From contig NZ_JAKSYL010000108.1 of the NCBI RefSeq assembly GCF_022829515.1, positions 1 through 64,000 on the forward strand: DNA of 64,000 bases, given 5' to 3'. This DNA comes from Methylobacterium sp. J-048. Its GTDB lineage: Bacteria; Pseudomonadota; Alphaproteobacteria; Rhizobiales; Beijerinckiaceae. Below the pieces are notes generated by a model, which worked only from the letters and a program-made list of their open reading frames with translations, had not been told where the DNA came from and did no database searches. Positions 16,070 through 27,020 of the stretch are shown here, one piece after another. Positions within the stretch are counted from its first letter, which is position 1, and each line of letters begins with the position of its first letter. The position numbers and the translations under genes are program-made.

Positions 16070-17578
16070 ATGACGAACCACCTCTTCTCCCTGGTCCGGG
16101 ACGGCGTCCCTGATCCCGCCAAGACCGTGATCGAGACGCCGGAAGGGCGCCGCTACAGTTACGCGGACCTGATCGCCCGCTCCGGCGCCTACGCGGCGGC
16201 CCTGCAGGCGGCGGGCGTGCGGCCCGGCGACCGGGTGGCGGTCCAGGTCGAGAAGAGTCCCGAGGTGATCTTCCTGTATCTCGGGGTGGTGCGGGCCGGC
16301 GCCGCGTTCCTGCCGCTCAACACCGCCTACACCCCGGCCGAGATCGGGTATTTTCTCGGCGATGCCGAGCCCGCGATCTTCGTCTGCGATCCGGGCCGGC
16401 GCGAGGCCCTGGCGCAGGCCGCTTCCGGCATCCGCGAGGTCTGGACCCTGGATGCGGCGGGGTCCGGCAGCGCCGCCGAGGCCGCGGACCGGCAGGTCGG
16501 CGATTTCACGGACGTCCCAAGGGGGCCGGACGACCTCGCCGCGATCCTCTACACCTCGGGCACGACCGGGCGCTCCAAGGGCGCCATGCTCACCCACGAC
16601 AACCTCGCGTCGAATGCCCGCACGCTGGTGGATGTCTGGCGCTTCACCGAAGACGACGTGCTGATCCACGCCCTGCCGGTGTTCCACACCCATGGCCTGT
16701 TCGTGGCGACCAACACGGTGCTGGCGAGCGGCGGCACCATGCTGTTCCTGCCGCGCCTCGACCCGAAGCTGATCCTGAGCCTGATGGGCCGGGCGACCGC
16801 CCTGATGGGCGTGCCGACCTTCTACACGCGCCTCCTCAAGGAGCCCGGCCTCACCCAAGAGGCGGCCAGGGGCATGCGGCTGTTCGTGTCAGGCTCGGCC
16901 CCGCTGCTCGCCGAGACGCACCGGGAGTGGCAGGCGCGCACCGGCCACGCCATCCTCGAACGCTACGGCATGACCGAGACCAACATGAGCACCTCGAACC
17001 CCTACGCGGGGGACCGAGTCGCCGGCACGGTCGGCTTCCCCCTGCCGGGCGTGTCCCTGCGGGTGGTCGATCCGGAGACCGGGGCGGCGCTGGGTCCGGA
17101 CGCGGTCGGGATGATCGAGGTCAAGGGCCCGAACGTGTTCCAGGGCTACTGGCGCATGCCCGAGAAGACCGAAGCCGAGTTCCGGCCGGACGGCTTCTTC
17201 ATCACCGGCGACCTCGGCAAGGTCGATGCCCGGGGCTACGTCCACATCGTCGGGCGCGGCAAGGACCTGATCATCTCAGGCGGCTTCAACGTCTACCCGA
17301 AGGAGGTCGAGACCGAGATCGACGCCCTGCCGGGCGTGGTCGAATCCGCGGTGATCGGCCTGGCGCACCCGGATTTCGGCGAGGCGGTCACGGCCGTGGT
17401 GGTCGGCGGGACGGACGCCCCGGACGAGGCCGGGGTGCTGGCGGCCCTGGAGGGACGGCTGGCCCGGTTCAAATGCCCCAAGCGCGTTCTGTTCGTGGAC
17501 GAATTGCCCCGCAACACCATGGGCAAGGTTCAGAAGAACCTGCTCCGCGAGGCCCATGCGGGGCTGTATCGGGGGTGA
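16070..17578 (+). CDS. matB: Malonyl-CoA synthetase (AMP-forming)
   Basis: The 502-residue ANL-superfamily ligase activates malonate with ATP and CoA. Adenylation motifs are clear: LYTSGTTGRSKGAM, the acyl-site region LPVFHTHGLFVATN, YGMTETNMSTSNP (a MatB-like pattern), GDLGKVDARGY, and the C-terminal catalytic lysine in PRNTMGKVQK. It lies downstream of malonyl-CoA decarboxylase, so malonate becomes malonyl-CoA and then acetyl-CoA. The ATG at 16070 has only a weak ribosome-binding site, and upstream in-frame codons have no better one. Length is normal. Confidence 0.92.
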   Translation: MTNHLFSLVRDGVPDPAKTVIETPEGRRYSYADLIARSGAYAAALQAAGVRPGDRVAVQVEKSPEVIFLYLGVVRAGAAFLPLNTAYTPAEIGYFLGDAEPAIFVCDPGRREALAQAASGIREVWTLDAAGSGSAAEAADRQVGDFTDVPRGPDDLAAILYTSGTTGRSKGAMLTHDNLASNARTLVDVWRFTEDDVLIHALPVFHTHGLFVATNTVLASGGTMLFLPRLDPKLILSLMGRATALMGVPTFYTRLLKEPGLTQEAARGMRLFVSGSAPLLAETHREWQARTGHAILERYGMTETNMSTSNPYAGDRVAGTVGFPLPGVSLRVVDPETGAALGPDAVGMIEVKGPNVFQGYWRMPEKTEAEFRPDGFFITGDLGKVDARGYVHIVGRGKDLIISGGFNVYPKEVETEIDALPGVVESAVIGLAHPDFGEAVTAVVVGGTDAPDEAGVLAALEGRLARFKCPKRVLFVDELPRNTMGKVQKNLLREAHAGLYRG

Positions 17579-17585
17579 AAGAAAT

Positions 17586-17612
17586 CGCCCGCTGACTTGA
17601 GGCCAGCGGGCG
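17586..17612 (-). terminator. Hairpin terminator between matB and the envelope-stress operon
   Basis: CGCCCGCTG (17586-17594) pairs perfectly with CAGCGGGCG (17604-17612) across a nine-base loop. On the minus strand the stem is followed by ATTTCTTTC, a T-rich tract, so it best serves the leftward genes. It may also halt matB transcripts, whose stop lies eight bases before it. Confidence 0.75.
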
Positions 17613-17624
17613 GGGAATGTGCCT

Positions 17625-18401
17625 TCAGAGGTTGTGCGCGGTCCGCTCGTTCGCCGGGGGCGTGGGCCCCTCGGGATCCGTCGCCTTGCGGACCGCCGCG
17701 TTGAGGTTGTCCGGATCGAGGGCGGTCTGGACGAACTCGCGGCCCATATTGGTCACCTCGCGGGCGTAGCGCAGGCCCTGGTCGCGCACCTCGTCGGCCC
17801 AGGGTCCGATGTTGCGGTCCTCCTGGCGGGTGCGCGGCAGCAAGGCGCCGAGCAGCAGGCCGGCGGCGACGCCGACGACGCCCACCAGAAGCGGGTTGTC
17901 GTCCACGAAGCGCTCGACCGTGCTGCGGCCGCGCTGGAGCCCGTCGATCCCCTGGGTGGTGATGTCGTCGAGCGCCCGCAGGTTGCGCTTGTGCAAGGCG
18001 CCGGCGCGCTCCCGGGCCTCGTCATAAGCCGAGGCGGCGCGGGAGCGGGCCTGATCGGCCACGCCGCCGAGGCGATCACCGATATCGTCGGCGAGATCCG
18101 ATACGGTCTGGCGCGCCTGCCCGGCGAGGTCGCTGGCGCGGTCACCGGCCGCCTGGACACCGTCCTTGACGGAGGCGGCCGCATCGATCGGGTGCGTGGC
18201 GGCGCCGGGCGGCAGCGGATCGTGCAGGCCGCGCGGGTCGGGGCGGAGCGTGAAGTCGCCGGCCGCCTCGCCGGGACCCGGACGGGGATCGCCGTGGCCG
18301 GCCGGATCGGGCCGCAGGCTGGTATCGCTCGAGCCCGTCGGCATGCCTGCCGCGGCAGAAAGCTGATCGGGAAGGCTGGAGGGCGTCGGCTTGTCGGTCA
18401 T
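17625..18401 (-). CDS. YqjD/ElaB (DUF883)-like membrane-anchored protein
   Basis: The 258-residue protein starts at MTDKPTPSS (18401). Residues 1-75 are Pro-rich with repeated 'RPDP' segments, the middle is a long amphipathic helical stretch (VKDGVQAAGDRASDLAGQARQ, then a second), and near the end FVDDNPLLVGVVGVAAGLLLG is the C-terminal membrane anchor typical of YqjD/DUF883 proteins. Such proteins tether to the inner membrane and accumulate in stress or stationary phase. It is the last gene of the leftward four-gene operon, 91 bases after the DUF3618 gene, and is followed by a hairpin terminator. Confidence 0.75.
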   Translation of the reverse strand: MTDKPTPSSLPDQLSAAAGMPTGSSDTSLRPDPAGHGDPRPGPGEAAGDFTLRPDPRGLHDPLPPGAATHPIDAAASVKDGVQAAGDRASDLAGQARQTVSDLADDIGDRLGGVADQARSRAASAYDEARERAGALHKRNLRALDDITTQGIDGLQRGRSTVERFVDDNPLLVGVVGVAAGLLLGALLPRTRQEDRNIGPWADEVRDQGLRYAREVTNMGREFVQTALDPDNLNAAVRKATDPEGPTPPANERTAHNL

Positions 18402-18492
18402 GGCGGTGTCCTCGGATGTCCGTCTCGGCGACGCGGCGGGGCGTCGCGCATCCCGGCTGTCCGGCCGGGCTCGAATCGTCACGTCTCGGGCG

Positions 18493-18873
18493 TCAGATGT
18501 CGGTCTTCTCGAGAGGATCGCGCAGCGGGCGCGCCGTCGGCAGGTCGGGGTCGTAGCCGCGGGCCGTGCCGGTGTTGAGCGTGGCCACGCGCTCAGCCGA
18601 AACCTGGGTGCGGCGGCGCTCAGCATCCCGGGCCATCCGGTTGAACAGCAGCCCCACCCCGGCGGCGATCAGCAGGACCGGCACGGGGTTGCGGCGCACC
18701 GCCTCCAGGGCACCGTCATAGACGCCGCTCAGCGCAGGCGTGCGCCGGGCATTGCCCAGCATCTCGTCCACGATGTTCGGAACCGAGAGCTTCCCCTGGA
18801 TCTGGTCGATCGTGTCGTCGAGCCGCGCCCGGCTCGCCTCGATCTCCTTTTCGAGGTCGGTCATCGAACTCAT
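18493..18873 (-). CDS. DUF3618 family membrane protein
   Basis: The 126-residue protein starts MSSMTDLEKEIEASRARLDDT, the DUF3618 opening, followed by DQIQGKLSVPNIVDEML. One membrane segment (NPVPVLLIAAGVGLLFNRMA) is preceded by the common AVRRNPVP motif. The role is unknown beyond membrane association. The ATG overlaps the stop of the holin-X-like gene upstream (ATGA), so the pair is translationally coupled. DUF3618, holin-X and YqjD-like genes cluster in many Rhizobiales and are often stress-induced. Confidence 0.8.
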   Translation of the reverse strand: MSSMTDLEKEIEASRARLDDTIDQIQGKLSVPNIVDEMLGNARRTPALSGVYDGALEAVRRNPVPVLLIAAGVGLLFNRMARDAERRRTQVSAERVATLNTGTARGYDPDLPTARPLRDPLEKTDI

Positions 18874-19283
18874 CCGGATACGCGCTCCGACAGGGCCTGG
18901 GCATCCTGGCGAACTTGGCGCGTCGTGCGCGTCGGCGCCAGGGTGGAGAGGGAGAGGACGCTGCGCGCCCACAGGGCCATGCCGACCGCGACGACCAGCA
19001 GGACGCCGCCGACGATCAGCGCCGAGAGCCACTCGGAGCCGACGATCGTGGCGAGCCACTTCACGAGGGCGCCGATCAGGACCAGCAGGGCGACCACGGC
19101 GAAGACCGCCGAGCCGACCATGCAGGCCAAGCCGACGATGAGCTGGCAGACATTGCCCGCCATCTCGGCGCGGAACAGCGCGATCTCCTTGCGGGCGAGC
19201 TCGTTGGTCTCCCGCAGGGCATCGCCGATCAGGCTCTGGATGCTCGAAGCGCCGGGTTGGCGCGGATCAGGTCCCTGGGCCAT
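18870..19283 (-). CDS. Phage holin superfamily III (holin-X/DUF1469-like) membrane protein
   Basis: The 137-residue protein has an N-terminal amphipathic part (LIGDALRETNELARKEIALFRAEM) and two membrane segments (residues about 45-75 and 85-108), the arrangement of the Phage_holin_3_6 family. Despite the name, chromosomal members are not lysis proteins; here the context is an envelope-stress operon. Only two bases separate it from the upstream gene, and it overlaps the DUF3618 gene by four. Confidence 0.8.
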   Translation of the reverse strand: MAQGPDPRQPGASSIQSLIGDALRETNELARKEIALFRAEMAGNVCQLIVGLACMVGSAVFAVVALLVLIGALVKWLATIVGSEWLSALIVGGVLLVVAVGMALWARSVLSLSTLAPTRTTRQVRQDAQALSERVSG

Positions 19284-19285
19284 CG

Positions 19286-19795
19286 TCAGGCCCGGAAGCT
19301 GTCGCGGGCGTCGCCGTCGGGCGCTTCCGGCGGCAGGCTCGACGACTTGATGAACCGGGCGGCGATCAGGCCGGCCACGAAGGTGCCGACCGCCACCGCC
19401 ACCGGGGCGCGCCGGGCGAAGGCCTCGGCCTCGCCGTAGAAGTCACCGAGGCTCCGCCGCTCGATCGAGGAACCGAGCTGCTCCAGCCCGTCGGCGGCGC
19501 TGTCGAAGAAGGCGCGCACATGCGGCTTGTCGCCGAGCTCGCGGCCGGAATTGCGGATCGTCTGCGCCAATTCGTGGACCGATTGCGCCGCGTCGCTCTT
19601 GCGCTGCTCGACGTAATCCTGCGCCTGGAGCCGCGCCGCGTCGATCAGCCCGCGACCGCGCTCGGCGGCCTCGTCGGCCAGACCCTCGACGTCGCCCTGC
19701 AGGGCGCGCCACTGGGGGCGTTCGCCGGGTCCATCGTGCCGCGAATCCTTCAGCGGATCCTTCGGCGCGTCCTGCGGGAACTCGTTGCCGGCCAT
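19286..19795 (-). CDS. Amphipathic, membrane-anchored hypothetical protein, first gene of the envelope-stress operon
   Basis: The ATG at 19795 (169 residues) has GAGGAG about ten bases upstream; a GTG at 19804 would add three residues. After a polar start, a long helical region (DVEGLADEAAERGRGLIDAAR, SDAAQSVHELAQTIRNSG) suggests coiled-coil or membrane-surface binding, and residues about 130-150 (APVAVAVGTFVAGLIAARFI) form one membrane anchor. No named family. It leads the operon 19795-17625 and sits about 70 bases downstream of a stress-type promoter. Confidence 0.7.
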   Translation of the reverse strand: MAGNEFPQDAPKDPLKDSRHDGPGERPQWRALQGDVEGLADEAAERGRGLIDAARLQAQDYVEQRKSDAAQSVHELAQTIRNSGRELGDKPHVRAFFDSAADGLEQLGSSIERRSLGDFYGEAEAFARRAPVAVAVGTFVAGLIAARFIKSSSLPPEAPDGDARDSFRA

Positions 19796-19865
19796 CTCGA
19801 ACACACTCCTCGCGGCGCAGGGACGGCGCCGCTCGCGGCGACCGCGGCCCCCGCGATGGCTGAGT

Positions 19866-19890
19866 AACCGGCTGGGCTGTCACCGGTTCC
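19866..19890 (-). promoter_or_regulatory. EcfG-type general-stress promoter of the envelope operon
   Basis: On the minus strand GGAAC (19890-19886) is followed after 17 bases by GTT (19868-19866). The alphaproteobacterial EcfG consensus is GGAAC, 16-17 bases, CGTT; the only deviation is G for C before GTT. It lies 70 bases upstream of the ATG at 19795 and points leftward into the operon. A second GGAAC at 19900-19896 is not correctly spaced. Confidence 0.6.
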
Positions 19891-20253
19891 GGTCGGTTCC
19901 GAAGGACCGGTCCGCCCGGGTCCGCGGCCATCGCTCAGCCGGCGTTCAGACGCGGTCTGGCAGAACCGCCGCGCTTGCACAACGGCAACGCTTCGGCAGC
20001 GTTTCAACGCGTCCCGCGCTTCGCTGTGCGGCGTCTTTTGAGGCTGCCGGACCGCGCCTCGAGCACCGGACAGGGCGGCGCTCCTGTCCGGTGCGACGGG
20101 GTGCTCGACTTGACCCGCGCCCGGCTTCACGCTTGGGTTGCTTCGACAAAGGATCGCGCAGGGACTCCGCGCGTTCTGCTACTTAAGAAGTCCCGATGCA
20201 GGCGCGGCGAGATCCTCGACTCGACCCGCGCCCATGATCCGGAGCCGACCCGC
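19891..20253. other. Divergent intergenic region upstream of otsA
   Basis: About 360 bases between the stress promoter and otsA contain no supportable gene. There is no rightward GGAAC/GTT pair. A run CTACTTAAGAAG near 20181 is the most AT-rich part and might belong to an otsA promoter, but no matching -35 box is clear. Confidence 0.4.
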
Positions 20254-21675
20254 GTGGCACGCCTTGTGATCGTATCGAACCGCGTCGCCATCCCGGAGGA
20301 GGGCGGCAAGGCGGTCGCGGCGGGTGGCCTCGCCGTCGCCGTGAAGGAGGCGTTCACCGCCTATGAGGGGCTGTGGTTCGGCTGGAGCGGCAACATCACG
20401 GAGGAGCCCTCCGAGGAGCCGACCCTGATCGATCGGGGCCGGGTCCAGTACGCGGTGGTCGACCTCTCGCCGCAGGACCACCTGGAATATTACGCCGGCT
20501 TTGCGAATCGGGCGCTGTGGCCGATCATGCATTACCGGCTCGGCCTGGGCGCGTTCTCGCGCTCGGACTATGCCGGCTATTGCCGCGTCAACCGGATCTT
20601 CGCCCGGGCGCTCGCCAAGCTGGTGGAGCCCGACGACATCATCTGGGTGCACGATTACCATCTGCTGCCGCTGGCCGCGGAACTGCGCGGCCTCGGGCTC
20701 GACAACCCGATCGGCTATTTCCACCACATCCCCTGGCCCGCCGCCGACGTGTTCAACTCGCTGCCGGCGAGCACCGAATTGCTGCGCGCCATCGTCGATT
20801 ACGACCTGATCGGCCTGCAGACCGAGGCCGACGTCCAGAACCTGCAGCGCAACCTGGTCGACACCCAGCGGGCGATCCCGCTCGGCGGCGGCTCGCTGAT
20901 GGTCGACGGGCGCCGCACCCGGATCCGCGCCTTCCCGATCGGCATCGACGTCGCCGGCTTCAAGGAGGCCGCCGAGAAGGCCAACGCCAACAAGGTGGTG
21001 CGCGAGACCATCGCGGGCCTGCGCACCCGCAAGCTGCTGATCGGCGTCGACCGGCTGGATTATTCCAAGGGCGTGTCCGAGCGGATGGAGGCGGTGGAGA
21101 GCTTCTTCGCCTCGAATCCCGACCAGCGCGGCAACGTCACCTACATCCAGATCACCCCGAAATCCCGCAGCGAGGTGCCGGAATACGAGCAGCTCTCCCG
21201 GGACGTGAACGAGAAGGTCGGCGAGATCAACGGCGCGCTCGGCGACCCGGCCTGGACGCCGATCCAGTACATCACCAAGGCCTATCCGCGCCCGGTTCTG
21301 GCCGGCCTCTACCGGGCGGCCCGGGTCGGCCTGGTCACGCCGATGCGCGACGGCATGAACCTCGTCGCCAAGGAATACGTGGTCGCGCAGAGCGAGGACG
21401 ATCCCGGCGTGCTGGTCCTGTCGAAATTCGCCGGGGCGGCCCGGCAGATGCCCGAGGCGCTGCTGATCAACCCCTACGACCGGTTCGAGGTCGCGGAGGC
21501 GATCCGCTCCGCGTTGTACATGCCCAAGGCCGAGCGCCTGGCCCGCTGGAAGCCGATGGTCGAGCGCATGACCCGCGAGGACGTCGATTGGTGGGCGCGC
21601 AACTTCCTGTCGGAGCTGGAGAATTTTCGAACCATGGAGCGCGAGGCGCCAACGGCGGCCGCGGCCGCCGAGTAG
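20254..21675 (+). CDS. otsA: Trehalose-6-phosphate synthase (GT20)
   Basis: The 473-residue enzyme joins UDP-glucose and glucose-6-phosphate to trehalose-6-phosphate. The GT20 motifs are intact: VSNRVAIP and AAGGLAVA at the N-terminus, [46 protein letters not shown] and [17 protein letters not shown]. Length equals typical OtsA. The start is GTG 20254, with GGAG nine bases upstream; longer in-frame extensions lack homology. No trehalose-6-phosphate phosphatase (otsB) gene is present in the window, which is unusual because the two are commonly paired. Confidence 0.95.
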   Translation: MARLVIVSNRVAIPEEGGKAVAAGGLAVAVKEAFTAYEGLWFGWSGNITEEPSEEPTLIDRGRVQYAVVDLSPQDHLEYYAGFANRALWPIMHYRLGLGAFSRSDYAGYCRVNRIFARALAKLVEPDDIIWVHDYHLLPLAAELRGLGLDNPIGYFHHIPWPAADVFNSLPASTELLRAIVDYDLIGLQTEADVQNLQRNLVDTQRAIPLGGGSLMVDGRRTRIRAFPIGIDVAGFKEAAEKANANKVVRETIAGLRTRKLLIGVDRLDYSKGVSERMEAVESFFASNPDQRGNVTYIQITPKSRSEVPEYEQLSRDVNEKVGEINGALGDPAWTPIQYITKAYPRPVLAGLYRAARVGLVTPMRDGMNLVAKEYVVAQSEDDPGVLVLSKFAGAARQMPEALLINPYDRFEVAEAIRSALYMPKAERLARWKPMVERMTREDVDWWARNFLSELENFRTMEREAPTAAAAAE

Positions 21676-21960
21676 ACGGTTCTTTTTCGCTGGCGCCGAC
21701 GATGTCGATACCGCTTTGAAGCGCCATCGCCTTGGCTGGTCACGCCGCGCCCCCCCTCCCGCACGGGAGAGGGGACCCGAGCCTCATCCGGTCGACGACG
21801 TGATCGCATGCCCCGTGCCGATCCGTATCGCCCGCGGGCCAGGCGGGGACAGGGAAGGGCGCGGTGTTCCAAGCGCCTTGCCGTCAGCCCCCAGGGTTGA
21901 CCTCGCCCTCCGGCACCGGCAAGCGCATCCGCCCACCTCCCGAAAAACCGGACCCTGCCC

Positions 21961-24069
<2,109 letters not shown>

Positions 24070-24176
24070 GAACGGGGCCCAGTTCGAGCCGGTCGTAGCG
24101 AGTTGATTGCACCCGGAGGTCCTGCGGGTTACGTTGCCTGATCATACGATTTGTTGAACATCGTCGGAGCATCGCC

Positions 24177-24476
24177 ATGGCTGGAGATCGTTCGCAGCCG
24201 AGGCTGGCCTCAGGGACTGAGACATCCCTTGCCCCTTCCGTCACCGCCGTCATGGCCCGCGCGCAGGAAAGCGGCTTGACCCGGGGCAAGGCCAGCCGGA
24301 TCTCCGGACGCGTCGCGCCCGAATTGATCGAACGCGCCAAAGCCCGGACGGGGCTTCACTCCGATACCGCGCTGATCGAGTTCGCGCTCGCCAACATCGC
24401 CATCGAGGATGGCTTCGCGGACGTGTTCCGCACGCTGCGGGCATCGGTCGACCCGGAACTCGACCTGAACTTCTAG
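24177..24476 (+). CDS. Antitoxin-like protein of a VapBC-type pair
   Basis: The 99-residue protein starts at ATG 24177 with GGAG six bases upstream. The first 35 residues are low-complexity; the centre (ASRISGRVAPELIERAKARTG, then SDTALIEFALANIAIED) has a strand-helix-helix pattern compatible with a ribbon-helix-helix operator-binding domain. The tail ends ELDLNF, the kind of hydrophobic C-terminus that antitoxins bury in PIN toxins. The PIN-domain gene begins four bases after its stop, so the pair is an operon. The antitoxin role is inferred mainly from this context. Confidence 0.6.
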   Translation: MAGDRSQPRLASGTETSLAPSVTAVMARAQESGLTRGKASRISGRVAPELIERAKARTGLHSDTALIEFALANIAIEDGFADVFRTLRASVDPELDLNF

Positions 24477-24479
24477 CCA

Positions 24480-25040
24480 GTGGCCTTCACCTTCAAGGCC
24501 GCGGAACGGCTGCGTCGGCAGGCACCGAAGACGGCGTTGCAGCGCCGGGACGATACCGCCTTGCCCTTCCTGGAGGGGCAAGCGCAGGCGGGCCGTCCGC
24601 TCCTGCTCGATACCTGTGTCTACATCGACCAGATGCAGGGGCGGGCACCGCCGCTGGTCGAAGACCTCCTCGGCATCCGGATCGTGAACCACAGCACCGT
24701 CGCCATCCAGGAGTTGATGCACACGGTGGGGGTCCTCGATCCCAAGGACCCTCGCAGCGCCCAGGCCGTCGCGGCAATCGGAACCGCGATCGACGCGATG
24801 CCGGCACACCGGATCTTCACGCCCGACGCCGAGATCCTGGGAAGCGCCGCAATCTATGCGGGCATGCTCTGTCGGATCCAGGGCTATGCAAAGGACGACC
24901 GCATGGGCGCACTCCATGACTGCGTCCTGTTCCTGCAGGCGCTCAAGCTCGGCTTCTGCGTGCTGACCCGCAATCTGCGGGACTTCGACGCTCTGCTGCA
25001 GCTTCGCCCAGACGGCCAAGTCCTGTTCTATCGGACGTGA
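24480..25040 (+). CDS. PIN-domain ribonuclease toxin (VapC-like)
   Basis: The 186-residue protein starts at GTG 24480. After a 38-residue extension, LLLDTCVYIDQMQG gives the first PIN aspartate, AIQELMH the conserved Glu, and HDCVLFLQALKLGFCVLTRNLRDFD the two late aspartates, so the four-acid Mg-dependent RNase site appears complete. It is longer than classical VapC (about 130 residues). It most likely cleaves tRNA or rRNA when freed from its partner at 24177-24476. The pair is wedged between glgX and treZ, with intergenic gaps of 107 and 174 bases. Confidence 0.75.
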   Translation: MAFTFKAAERLRRQAPKTALQRRDDTALPFLEGQAQAGRPLLLDTCVYIDQMQGRAPPLVEDLLGIRIVNHSTVAIQELMHTVGVLDPKDPRSAQAVAAIGTAIDAMPAHRIFTPDAEILGSAAIYAGMLCRIQGYAKDDRMGALHDCVLFLQALKLGFCVLTRNLRDFDALLQLRPDGQVLFYRT

Positions 25041-25214
25041 TCCGGCCGCCGATCGCCCCGCCCCCCGCGCCATTTTTCGCACGGTTGTCGTCTCATCACG
25101 CCGCCATAGCTGCGCTGCGGGAACCGGATCGGGCCCGGGGCCTTCTCCCACCACAATGAGCCCCGCCGCGCTTGTCCCCCGGGGCGCACGGCCAACGACG
25201 AGGACCGTGGCCCG

Positions 25215-27020
25215 ATGCGGCGCGCCCACAGCATGGATTTCGGAGCCGAGATGGTGGAGGGCGGCGTGCGCTTCGCCCTCTGGGCGCCGACCGCCAAGAG
25301 CGTCGAGCTCGTCGTCGACGGCATCGACCATCCCCTGCCGGAATCCGGCGGCGGCTGGCGGCGCACCGCCCTGCCCGGGGTGAAGCCTGGCGCCCGCTAT
25401 GGCTTCCGCATCGACGGCGACCTCGTGGTGCCGGACCCCGCCTCGCGCTTCCAGCCGGACGACGTTGCGGGCCTGAGCGAGGTGGTCGATGCCCGCGCTT
25501 TCGCGTGGTCCGACGAGGCCTGGACCGGACGGCCGTTCGAGGAGGCGGTGATCTACGAGTGCCATGTCGGCACCGCGACGCCCGAGGGCACCTATGCCGG
25601 CCTGCAGGCGCGCCTACCCGACCTCAAGGCGCTCGGCATCACGGCGATCGAATTGTTGCCGCTCGCCGACTTCAAGGGCTCGCGCAACTGGGGTTACGAC
25701 GGGGTCCTGCCCTACGCGCCTGACGGCGCCTATGGCCGCCCGGACGACCTCAAGCGCCTGATCGACGCCGCCCACGGGCTCGGCCTGATGGTCTATCTCG
25801 ACGCGGTCTACAACCATTTCGGCCCGGCTGGGAATTACCTCCACGCCTATGCCAAGACCTTTTTCACCGAGCGCCACCAGACGCCCTGGGGCGCCGGCAT
25901 CAACTTCGACGGCAAGGAGAGCGGCGCGACCGTGCGGCAGTTCTTCATCCAGAACACCCTGTACTGGCTGGAAGAATACCATTTCGACGGCCTGCGCTTC
26001 GACGCCGTCCACGCCATCCTCGACGATTCGCCGCGCCACTTCCTGGCCGAGCTCGGCGAGACGGTCCGCAAGACCTTTCCGGACCGCCAGATCCACCTGA
26101 TGCTGGAGAACGAGGCCAACCAGGCCCGCTGGCTGGAGCGCGACGCCGCCGGGCGGCCGAAGATGCACGACGCGCAATGGGCCGACGACCTGCACCATTG
26201 CTGGCACGTGCTGCTCACCGGCGAGGATGCCGGCTATTATCAAAGCTTTGCCGACAAACCCGTCGAACGCTTGGCCCGCTGCCTGGCGGAAGGTTTTGCC
26301 TATCAGGGCGAGCCGTTCTCGACCCTGGGCAACCATCCGCGCGGCGAGCCCTCGGCGCACCTGCCGCCCTCTTCCTTCGTGACCTTCCTGCAGAACCACG
26401 ACCAGGTCGGCAACCGGGCGCTGGGCGAGCGGCTGAACCATCTGGCCGACCCGAAAAAGCTCGATCTCGCCCGGGCCGGCTTTCTGCTGGCGCCGCAGAT
26501 CCCGATGCTCTGGATGGGCGAGGAATGGTCGGCCTCGACGCCGTTCCTGTTCTTCGTCGACTTCGCCCCGGATACGGACCTCAACACCGCGGTGCGCGAG
26601 GGCCGCCGCCGGGAGTTCAAGAGCTTCGCCGCGTTCGCCGACGACACCTCGAAGATCCCGGATCCGACCGAGCACGAGACGTTCGCGGCCTCGAAGCTCG
26701 ACTGGGCGGAGCGGGATCGCGCGCCGCACCGGGAGGTGCTGGCCGAGACCACGCGCCTGCTGGGTCTAAGACGGGATGTCGTGGTGCCGCTGGCGAAGTC
26801 CGGCTACCAGGGCGCCGCCGCCACCCTGCCGCGGGCCGACGTGGTCGATTGCACCTGGCGGTTCGGCGCCGGCACCCTGCGGTTCGTCGCCAATCTCGGG
26901 GACGCGGCCTTCGCGGTGGATCCGGGCGATGCCCGGGTGGTCTGGACCAACGCCCCCGATCAGACCGGACGGGACCTGCCTCCCTGGACCGGCCTGTTCC
27001 TGACGGAGCCCCGCTCGTGA
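25215..27020 (+). CDS. treZ: Malto-oligosyltrehalose trehalohydrolase
   Basis: The 601-residue GH13 enzyme releases trehalose from maltooligosyl-trehalose made by TreY. The N-terminal beta domain (FALWAPTAKSVELVVDG) precedes the barrel. Catalytic residues by motif are Asp263 (GLRFDAVHAI), Glu298 (LMLENEANQ) and Asp396 (LQNHDQVGNR); PMLWMGEEW is family-typical. A GAGGA precedes the ATG. Its stop overlaps the GTG of the MalQ-TreY gene by three bases, so TreZ and TreY are made together. Confidence 0.95.
   Translation: MRRAHSMDFGAEMVEGGVRFALWAPTAKSVELVVDGIDHPLPESGGGWRRTALPGVKPGARYGFRIDGDLVVPDPASRFQPDDVAGLSEVVDARAFAWSDEAWTGRPFEEAVIYECHVGTATPEGTYAGLQARLPDLKALGITAIELLPLADFKGSRNWGYDGVLPYAPDGAYGRPDDLKRLIDAAHGLGLMVYLDAVYNHFGPAGNYLHAYAKTFFTERHQTPWGAGINFDGKESGATVRQFFIQNTLYWLEEYHFDGLRFDAVHAILDDSPRHFLAELGETVRKTFPDRQIHLMLENEANQARWLERDAAGRPKMHDAQWADDLHHCWHVLLTGEDAGYYQSFADKPVERLARCLAEGFAYQGEPFSTLGNHPRGEPSAHLPPSSFVTFLQNHDQVGNRALGERLNHLADPKKLDLARAGFLLAPQIPMLWMGEEWSASTPFLFFVDFAPDTDLNTAVREGRRREFKSFAAFADDTSKIPDPTEHETFAASKLDWAERDRAPHREVLAETTRLLGLRRDVVVPLAKSGYQGAAATLPRADVVDCTWRFGAGTLRFVANLGDAAFAVDPGDARVVWTNAPDQTGRDLPPWTGLFLTEPRS

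Noticed and set aside
18870..19283. Holin-like gene as evidence of a second prophage
   Set aside because: No lysin, spanin or tail genes are near; the gene belongs to a conserved chromosomal envelope operon.
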